Of a stretch of DNA of 21,550 nucleotides, positions 15,488 through 21,550 are shown piece after piece (the first letter of the stretch is position 1; every line of letters starts with the position of its first letter). Below the pieces are notes generated by a model, which saw only the letters and a list, made by a program, of their open reading frames with translations, had not been told where the DNA came from and did no database searches. Made by a program: the position numbers and the translations under genes. This stretch comes from JAZTZP01 sp045637525 (GTDB lineage: Bacteria > Bacillota > Clostridia > UBA1381): the NCBI GenBank assembly GCA_045637525.1, contig JAZTZP010000058.1, positions 1 through 21,550 on the forward strand, read 5' to 3'.

Positions 15488-15679
15488 TTATTCAAACTCC
15501 TTTCCGCTGTTTATTGCATTAAACAGCATTACAAGGTCAACGATATCTATTTCGTCATTATCGTCTATAAGTGCTGCTTTAAGATACACTTCTTCAAGAG
15601 AGCTTACCGTTGTTACATGGTTAAACAGTTTTACCATGTCAAAAACGTCAACCTCGCCTCTGCCTGTTACATCGCCCTT
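15488..15679 (-). other. Dockerin-like domain at the C-terminus of the giant protein
   Basis: The last 64 residues hold two related halves, GDVTGRGEVDVFDMVKLFNH and DDNDEIDIVDLVMLFNAI, separated by about 18 residues, as in type I dockerins. In the first half, calcium positions 1, 9 and 12 are Asp, but positions 3 and 5 are Thr and Arg. In the second half, position 1 is Leu rather than Asp. The domain is recognisable but degenerate. Confidence 0.75.
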
Positions 15680-18600
15680 AACAGCGATTGAAAGTTCGGA
15701 AGATGTTGTTCCGTCACCTTCATTCTTTACAACAACCTTGCAGCCTGTTCCGACCTTTGAACCTGCCGATACAACGTTTCCGTCAGGAGTTACTATTTCA
15801 ATGTTTGCGTTTTCAAAATGAGACACAATTTCTCCCGGCGTCATTCCCTTTAAAACATTTCTTATAGTTCCATCTGACTTTTCAACCGTAAGACTGCAAT
15901 CAGGAGTAAGTACAAGCTCTGTAAAGCTTACCGACGAGTCAAGTATCAGATACTGAATACGTCCGCAACGTTCGCATTCTCTTCTCTTAATTCCAAGTCC
16001 TGTTCCATCCGGCTCCATCTCTGTCGTAAATTCGCCGTAAATATGATTTTTGCAAGTCTTTTCACACTCTGCAATATCTATCATACGTTTACAAATGTCA
16101 CATCTCTTTACCTTGTAGCCTATTGAGTCACCCTCAGGTGAAACAATTATTTCCCACTCTTCACTTTCGCACTCATGTGCATCCACAACAGTGAAATTAA
16201 ATGTCTTGCCACGCATTACGATTTGTCCGTCAACAGCACCGTCAAGCGGTTTAACCTCGATATATCCGGCACCGGTAACAATTATATCGCCGTTTTCATC
16301 TACCGTAGTTCCGTTTGTAGCACTAATTTCCAGCTTGCCGATATTTGCAGCATCAACACTTATTTCAGTAGTAAGCTCACCGCTGTTATCCGTTATGGCG
16401 AACTTTGTAGCTTCACCCTTTACAAGAACTATATTTTCCTCCTGATCTATATCAGGGTCTTCAAACCCTATCAAGCCGGCATTCCATGGCATATCTGTCT
16501 TACCCATAGCCGCTCTTACAATATTATCAAGATACGTATCTATTACCTCAATATCGAAAAATCTTTCTTCTGCCGAAACCGTATGAACTGTGCAAGGAAT
16601 AGTCGTTGTTGAGCCCTCAAGCGTTGAAACTATTACGTCCTCAAGATAATATCTTACCGGTATCGACTCAACCGCACGCACCAAAAGCTCAAATAATTTA
16701 TCTTCCTCCGGCTTGGTTTGGTTTAGCTCCTCACTGTCGGCCAAAACCAAAACTCTGTCACAAATTGCATTGATTTCAGAAGCTGTAAAGTTTGCAAAAA
16801 CATCTTCCGCCTCAAAAATCTCTGATATTTTATCATATATTCCGGTAGTTTTCATTTTGCGTACAGTGTCCATACGCTCTTTAATTCTTAAGAAATCTAA
16901 TTGTGTAAAGTGCTCAAGTACGCTGTGTAAATTACTTACTGCCTCAGCTTTTTCGTCAGTATAAACATTGCTGTCCATAATCTCCTTAGCTCTCAGCACA
17001 AACGAATTCAAAACATCGTATACATTTTTTGTTTCTTCTACACTTGAAATATACGCATCATATACACGAAGCAAGTCGTCAACATTTTTAACATACTCGC
17101 CGACATCCGAAATTTTAGCCTTTAAGATATCCGATGTAAACTGAATATCAGCCACTACTTCAAGCACAATCTTATCGCCCGGCTTAAATTCCTGAGCACC
17201 GATTTTTGCAAGTGTTCCCTCATCAAAATACGTTCTCTCGGAAACAATCTCACTGCCCGAATAATATGTAACATAACCTTCTTCAAAATACTTTATAGAA
17301 TTGCTTACATTATATAAAGTTCTGTCAGATACGTTTGTAAGCTCTATTCTTACAGGATATTCATCGCCGTAGAAAGTCATATCCGGAACATAAATATCCA
17401 TATGCATAGCTTTTCCGGCATAAACCTTAATCGGCTCCTCCAGTGTGTATGTTTCATGTATCTTTTCACCTAAAGGCTTTAAGACTGCATCAAGAGTTGC
17501 GCCTATCTGATATTCGCCCTCCCTGTCGCCTCTTACATACCAGTGAACAGAATGGCTTCCGCCATGGTCTATTGTCGGAACTGTCTGCTTTAATGTCTGT
17601 TCCTCTTCAACCATTGCCGCAAGTGAAAGACCGTCAGGCAGTATAAGCTCCGCCGTACACTCTTCAACGGTGTCTGTCATTGAATTGTTTATAATAAGCA
17701 TTTCAACGTCAAACATTTCCTTAAGCCACTGAATTTCACCATACACCACAAGATAGAAGTTTTCCGATACAGGATAAACATTAACTGTTGTTCCGCCTGT
17801 TAAATGGAACGTATATTTTTCTGTTTTTCCGACATAGCTGTTCGTACTGTTGAAATATGTTGTAATTTCCTTTATCTCTGTACCAAACTTAAGCTTTATG
17901 TCGTATTTTACAACATGATTATTTGCAGGGTCATCTACGTCTATTCCCGCATCTATGATTTCATCATAGGTCATAACCTTTGAAGTTGTTTTAACCTCAA
18001 CAAGCGGCTTGTCGCTCAGTCCCACGGTATATTTATTTTCAGCACCATGTACGATTTCTATATCAAAGTTTCTCGTAATAAGTCCGTTTTTAAATACAGC
18101 CGCACTCCATTTTCCTATCGGTATATACTCCGAAACTTTTCCGTCTGTACCCGTTGTATATTTAATTTCTTTACCTGCTGAATTGGTAAGAGATATGTTT
18201 GCTCCGGCTATCGGTGTTGTACCGTCATTTGCCGATACTGTTATAAACTCCGTATAACCGTAATCCGGATCGTTCGGATCTATTCCCGGTTCTTCCGGTT
18301 CTTCCGGTTCTTCCGGCTCTTCCATGTCTTCATAAGGCTTTATATCCGTTATCGCAAAGCCATAGCTGTCATCTGCATTTGAATTTGCATGACCATGCAC
18401 CATTACAATATTGAAGTGATTTCCGTCTATAATAATCGTTTCACCGGGGATTTTTGAATTGAAGGTGTCGTAATCATATGTAACCGTATTACCGTTTCCG
18501 TCTGTAATTCTAAACGAAGCATTTGTATAGTAAAGAACAGACTTTGGCGAAAATGTTAGCGCCAGCTTACTTACATCCTCTTCTCCCATATATGCATATT

Positions 18601-20953
18601 TATAATGCGTTGTTTTATTTTTAGGATACGGATGTGCCGACTCAAGCGGATTTCCATCGTATGTAACAGCTTCCGGTATTTCCATATCCTCAGTTGCCGC
18701 AACAGTATATGAAATATTTCTTCCGTCATCTACGACAAATGTCTTTGCATCCTGTTTGAACGGAACAAGGCTTCCGTCAAAGCCGATATACGCCTTTCCT
18801 TTATAAACATCCGCATTATCGTTTGCTATATTTGAGTTCAGTCTGTAATATGCATAAACTTCCTTATCTTCATATCCGGAAGGCAATATAATCTCAGTAG
18901 TTACCGAGCTGCTGCTTCCATCCATCCAGAAACCGTTTTCTGTAATTATATTTCCGTTTTTATCCGTAATATAAATCATACCTGCAAGTATATCAGAGTC
19001 TGAAACATCCGGTCTTTTTACTTCAAAGTTCATAGAAATCTTTTTCTGAACCGATATATTAACATCGCTTATGTTATCCTCAAATACCACTTGCTTAGCT
19101 TCATCAGCATTTAATACTGTCTCGTCTCCGCCATAGTAGTAATCACCTTCATAAATGTTGGTGTTATAGCCTTTTCCGTCTTTATTTTCTTCCATTACCA
19201 TTATATTCAGTTTAACCGGTCCGACGTGAGTATTTTCCAAATCTTTCGGTATTCCTATCATATATGGAACAGTTAAATTATCAAGCGATAATTTTTTCAT
19301 ATCTTCGGGATTGAAAATCCATATATCGTAATCGCCTGCAGTCAACTTTGCTCTTACAACAGCATTTTCCAGTATAATGTCTTCCGGAAACTGTATTTCG
19401 CCCGAAACAGCATATCCTGCCGGAACTTCAAAAACAAGATCACTTATTCCTTCAGACGGCACAATCTCCACAACCGGGTCCGGACTTATTTCTTCATCAA
19501 TCTCTCCTGCATAGTAGGTGCCACCTAAAAGATTGCATACAGAAATCAGACTTCCTGTAATTAATGTAACCTTATAAAATCCGTCTTCAAAACCTATCGG
19601 AAGAACTCCGGCAAAGCTGAAATCCTCCTTTACCCATATCGGCGAAACCTTGTGGAAACCGCCGCCTACCTTTTCAAACACGACAGATGTGAAAAATCCG
19701 TCAACAGCCTCAGCACCATCAGATTCAATCCAACCTTCAAACATCTGTCCGGACGGCATAACCATATTAATCTCACAACCCAACTGACTGATATCATAAT
19801 AGTGATCATCAAAATATGTATCAACCAGCGGAATCATTCCATCTGACGGAGTATATAAGAACTCCTCAGCAGTATATACATTTGTATCTGCACAGGGATC
19901 AAACATAACCTGTATAAGCAGATTGGACGGGTTTGTATCAAGCGGTATATAATACCAATGCTCACCAATCTGACTGATTTCTATCTTTTCTTCATACACA
20001 AGCTCCGGAACTACATATCCTTTTTCCTCAGATATATTTGTCCATGCATATATACTACCTTTAAGAGGCATTTCACTTCCTAAAAAGGCATCCTCATCAA
20101 AGGAAAGTACAGCCTTTATCTGGGTAATGGCTTCATCGCCTCCACCTCCACTGCCGCCGCTGTTGCTGTAAGGCAGATAGTTTATTCCGTTTTGTATTGC
20201 ATACTGTTCCGCAACACTTCCGCTGTGACAATGAATTACAGCCTGCTTGCAACCCCGAAATACACCGGAGCCAATTGAGGTTGTGTCTCCCTGAATTTTT
20301 ATAAAAGAAAGATTCGAGCAGTTTAAAAAAGCATAATCCCCTATACTTTCCACACTCTCAGGTATATTAATTGTTTTTAAAGCAGTACAGTTATTAAATG
20401 CCGCAAGTCCAATTGTAATCATAGTCGACGGAATTGTAACATTATCAAGAGACCTACATTCTGTAAAAGTACGTTCTTCAATACTTACTATCCCCTCCGG
20501 TATAGCTATATTCTTAAGCTTTTCACATTTTGCAAAAGCATACGCTCCCAGATACTCAGCATACTCCGGCATATCAATAGTTGTTAAACCGGTACAATGG
20601 GAAAATGCATTTTCCTCTATTACCGTAACACTGTCAGCAATGGTTACACTTTCAATATTTTCCATATAGTAGAACGCATGCTGTCCTATCTTTATAACGC
20701 CATCTTCTATTATAACTTCCGTAATATCATTTTTTACACTCTCCCACGGCAAAGTATCAGTCCATGCATAATCTGCCATCTTACCTTCGCCGCTTATTGT
20801 AAGAATGCCGTCAGCAAATGTCCACTTAACACCATCTCCGCACATTCCCGTAAATTCTTCGGCATGCACAAGGCTTGACGGTAACATCATCATTATCATA
20901 GCAAAAGTAATAATCCATGATATTAATACATTCGTTTTTCCTGAATTTTTCAT
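15488..20953 (-). CDS. Giant secreted protein: BspA-type leucine-rich repeats, repeat modules and C-terminal dockerin
   Basis: An exported protein of 1821 residues. Order: signal peptide 1-31 (ends LVHA); seven leucine-rich repeats of exactly 23 residues each (77-237), pattern LxxIxIPxxVxxIGxxAFxxCxx; Gly-rich linker (about 265-272); three to four beta-modules starting near 395, 506, 631 and 746; Glu-Glu-Pro linker (878-889); Ig-like region (about 897-985); CARDB-like beta-region (about 1073-1270); helical region (about 1273-1447); two tandem His-plus-CxxC units (1593-1663); and a two-half dockerin (1758-1821). BspA repeats mediate adhesion in other bacteria. No SLH, sortase or enzymatic motif was seen, so the dockerin is the only visible attachment. 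The ATG at 20953 is preferred over 20968 because AGGAG lies 7 bases before it. First gene of the operon. Confidence 0.87.
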   Translation of the reverse strand: MKNSGKTNVLISWIITFAMIMMMLPSSLVHAEEFTGMCGDGVKWTFADGILTISGEGKMADYAWTDTLPWESVKNDITEVIIEDGVIKIGQHAFYYMENIESVTIADSVTVIEENAFSHCTGLTTIDMPEYAEYLGAYAFAKCEKLKNIAIPEGIVSIEERTFTECRSLDNVTIPSTMITIGLAAFNNCTALKTINIPESVESIGDYAFLNCSNLSFIKIQGDTTSIGSGVFRGCKQAVIHCHSGSVAEQYAIQNGINYLPYSNSGGSGGGGDEAITQIKAVLSFDEDAFLGSEMPLKGSIYAWTNISEEKGYVVPELVYEEKIEISQIGEHWYYIPLDTNPSNLLIQVMFDPCADTNVYTAEEFLYTPSDGMIPLVDTYFDDHYYDISQLGCEINMVMPSGQMFEGWIESDGAEAVDGFFTSVVFEKVGGGFHKVSPIWVKEDFSFAGVLPIGFEDGFYKVTLITGSLISVCNLLGGTYYAGEIDEEISPDPVVEIVPSEGISDLVFEVPAGYAVSGEIQFPEDIILENAVVRAKLTAGDYDIWIFNPEDMKKLSLDNLTVPYMIGIPKDLENTHVGPVKLNIMVMEENKDGKGYNTNIYEGDYYYGGDETVLNADEAKQVVFEDNISDVNISVQKKISMNFEVKRPDVSDSDILAGMIYITDKNGNIITENGFWMDGSSSSVTTEIILPSGYEDKEVYAYYRLNSNIANDNADVYKGKAYIGFDGSLVPFKQDAKTFVVDDGRNISYTVAATEDMEIPEAVTYDGNPLESAHPYPKNKTTHYKYAYMGEEDVSKLALTFSPKSVLYYTNASFRITDGNGNTVTYDYDTFNSKIPGETIIIDGNHFNIVMVHGHANSNADDSYGFAITDIKPYEDMEEPEEPEEPEEPGIDPNDPDYGYTEFITVSANDGTTPIAGANISLTNSAGKEIKYTTGTDGKVSEYIPIGKWSAAVFKNGLITRNFDIEIVHGAENKYTVGLSDKPLVEVKTTSKVMTYDEIIDAGIDVDDPANNHVVKYDIKLKFGTEIKEITTYFNSTNSYVGKTEKYTFHLTGGTTVNVYPVSENFYLVVYGEIQWLKEMFDVEMLIINNSMTDTVEECTAELILPDGLSLAAMVEEEQTLKQTVPTIDHGGSHSVHWYVRGDREGEYQIGATLDAVLKPLGEKIHETYTLEEPIKVYAGKAMHMDIYVPDMTFYGDEYPVRIELTNVSDRTLYNVSNSIKYFEEGYVTYYSGSEIVSERTYFDEGTLAKIGAQEFKPGDKIVLEVVADIQFTSDILKAKISDVGEYVKNVDDLLRVYDAYISSVEETKNVYDVLNSFVLRAKEIMDSNVYTDEKAEAVSNLHSVLEHFTQLDFLRIKERMDTVRKMKTTGIYDKISEIFEAEDVFANFTASEINAICDRVLVLADSEELNQTKPEEDKLFELLVRAVESIPVRYYLEDVIVSTLEGSTTTIPCTVHTVSAEERFFDIEVIDTYLDNIVRAAMGKTDMPWNAGLIGFEDPDIDQEENIVLVKGEATKFAITDNSGELTTEISVDAANIGKLEISATNGTTVDENGDIIVTGAGYIEVKPLDGAVDGQIVMRGKTFNFTVVDAHECESEEWEIIVSPEGDSIGYKVKRCDICKRMIDIAECEKTCKNHIYGEFTTEMEPDGTGLGIKRRECERCGRIQYLILDSSVSFTELVLTPDCSLTVEKSDGTIRNVLKGMTPGEIVSHFENANIEIVTPDGNVVSAGSKVGTGCKVVVKNEGDGTTSSELSIAVKGDVTGRGEVDVFDMVKLFNHVTTVSSLEEVYLKAALIDDNDEIDIVDLVMLFNAINSGKEFE

Positions 20954-21047
20954 TATCCTTCTCCTCATAAAATTTTATTTTTGTATTTTCCGCTAAAAAT
21001 CAACTTAAAGCGAATTTAATATATAAAATATATACCCATACAGTATA

Positions 21048-21076
21048 ATTGTATCATTAATTCCATTGTTTGTCAA
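21048..21076 (-). promoter_or_regulatory. Promoter of the three-gene surface operon
   Basis: On the minus strand, perfect TTGACA (21071-21076) and TACAAT (21048-21053) are 17 bases apart. A leader of about 90 bases leads to AGGAGAAGG before the ATG at 20953. No other good promoter was found within the operon. Confidence 0.85.
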
Positions 21077-21172
21077 CGCTTTATCTGCATAAAAAAAATA
21101 TTTATGGGTTTTGAACAAATAACTAAGCGTTTATCAATACAATATGAAACACAAATAAGACTGACAGCAAGC

Positions 21173-21193
21173 GGGTGTTTTAATAAAACACCC
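21173..21193 (-). terminator. Hairpin after the WXG100 gene
   Basis: GGGTGTTTT (21173-21181) and AAAACACCC (21185-21193) form a 9-bp perfect stem with a 3-base loop, 20 bases after the stop at 21214. No U run follows on the minus strand, so it may be a weak terminator or a 3'-end protecting hairpin. Confidence 0.55.
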
Positions 21194-21213
21194 TTCTGCC
21201 GCAGCCTTTATTT

Positions 21214-21528
21214 TTACGGACGAACAACGTCAACCTTTAAAGCTGATGCGTCTGCTGTATTCTGACGTTCTGCCACTGTGTAGTTTTGAGCCATTGTTAT
21301 AAGCTCCTGAGCTCTTTTTCTTACCATTACCATACAGTCAATTACGTCCTGTCTTTCTGCGTATATCTTTCTTACATATGCATTGCTTGCATCGCCTTCC
21401 CATGATGCCAACTGCTGTGCCTTGTTTGAAAGCTCCTCAGCAAGTCTTGAAAGCTGTGCTGCGTAGTTTTGAAGTGTTCCTGCTGTTGCCTGTAATTTTG
21501 GTGCGCTTACCTTTATAATTCCGTTCAT
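21214..21528 (-). CDS. WXG100 family (Esx-type) secreted protein
   Basis: A 104-residue helical-hairpin protein. The WXG turn is SWEGDA at about residues 42-47. The C-terminal helix carries YTVAE (about 83-87), fitting the YxxxD/E export signal of type VII secretion. Members form dimers and leave the cell through the EssC system without a signal peptide. It has a strong AAGGAGG ribosome site 8 bases before the ATG. The gene upstream lies outside the window, so I cannot tell whether secretion genes are present. The downstream surface operon has its own promoter, so co-transcription is not implied. Confidence 0.92.
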   Translation of the reverse strand: MNGIIKVSAPKLQATAGTLQNYAAQLSRLAEELSNKAQQLASWEGDASNAYVRKIYAERQDVIDCMVMVRKRAQELITMAQNYTVAERQNTADASALKVDVVRP

Positions 21529-21550
21529 TTTTATTTCCTCCTTAAATTTA

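Noticed and set aside
15486..15495. TTG start giving a short overlap between the two large surface genes
   Set aside because: The ribosome site AAAGGAG is 1-2 bases from that TTG. The ATG at 15486 has normal spacing, so the genes abut with a one-base gap rather than overlap.
18285..18327. 9-base tandem repeat, considered as a small repeat array or CRISPR-like element
   Set aside because: It encodes the Glu-Glu-Pro linker of the giant protein in frame. The units are contiguous with no spacers.
15488..20953. Considered as a glycoside hydrolase or polysaccharide lyase because of its dockerin
   Set aside because: No catalytic-domain motif or fold signature could be recognised in any part. The visible modules are repeats, Ig-like, helical and CxxC units.

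Overview
The window reads as an AT-rich Gram-positive genome of the class Clostridia, probably a gut-type anaerobe. The support is AGGAGG-type ribosome sites with frequent TTG starts, sigma-A promoters with 17-18 bp spacers, a Gram-positive LexA box at recA, a YesM/YesN two-component pair, an HPr carrying both His15 and Ser46, S-layer homology (SLH) domains, and BspA-type leucine-rich repeats, cohesin-like and dockerin modules. A Monoglobus-like or related lineage would fit, but I cannot assign a genus. All genes but one lie on the minus strand, so transcription runs from high to low coordinates.

Layout from low to high coordinate. 1-249: gene-free DNA with two hairpins and a promoter. 250-549: a single plus-strand HigA-type antitoxin/repressor without a visible toxin. 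605-3700: a histidine kinase and its AraC-type response regulator, with no transporter beside them. 3931-5360: O-acetylhomoserine sulfhydrylase (metY), preceded by a 45-residue small gene under a near-perfect promoter. 5447-6734: a membrane protein that fuses an ECF-S-like domain to DUF1893, and ptsH (HPr) with a long structured leader. 7047-10669: recA with its SOS box, cinA, and thiI, with thiI and cinA in one operon. 10827-11459: a metallo-beta-lactamase-fold hydrolase.

11694-20953 is the most distinctive part. Three secreted-protein genes form one probable operon: a 1821-residue protein with leucine-rich repeats and a C-terminal dockerin; an 864-residue protein with an N-terminal cohesin-like domain; and a 376-residue protein with a paralogous cohesin-like domain followed by three SLH domains. 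Together they look like a small self-contained cell-surface assembly: an SLH anchor with a cohesin, a second cohesin protein, and a large dockerin-bearing repeat protein. None of the three has a recognisable glycoside hydrolase domain, so this is not an ordinary cellulosome. The two halves of the dockerin have lost some calcium ligands, so binding must be tested. A WXG100 (Esx) protein lies immediately upstream.

The promoters are unusually readable. I located good -35/-10 pairs for eight transcription units. Two leaders (thiI and ptsH) hold secondary structure that suggests regulation at the RNA level. No tRNA, rRNA, CRISPR array or intact mobile element was seen.
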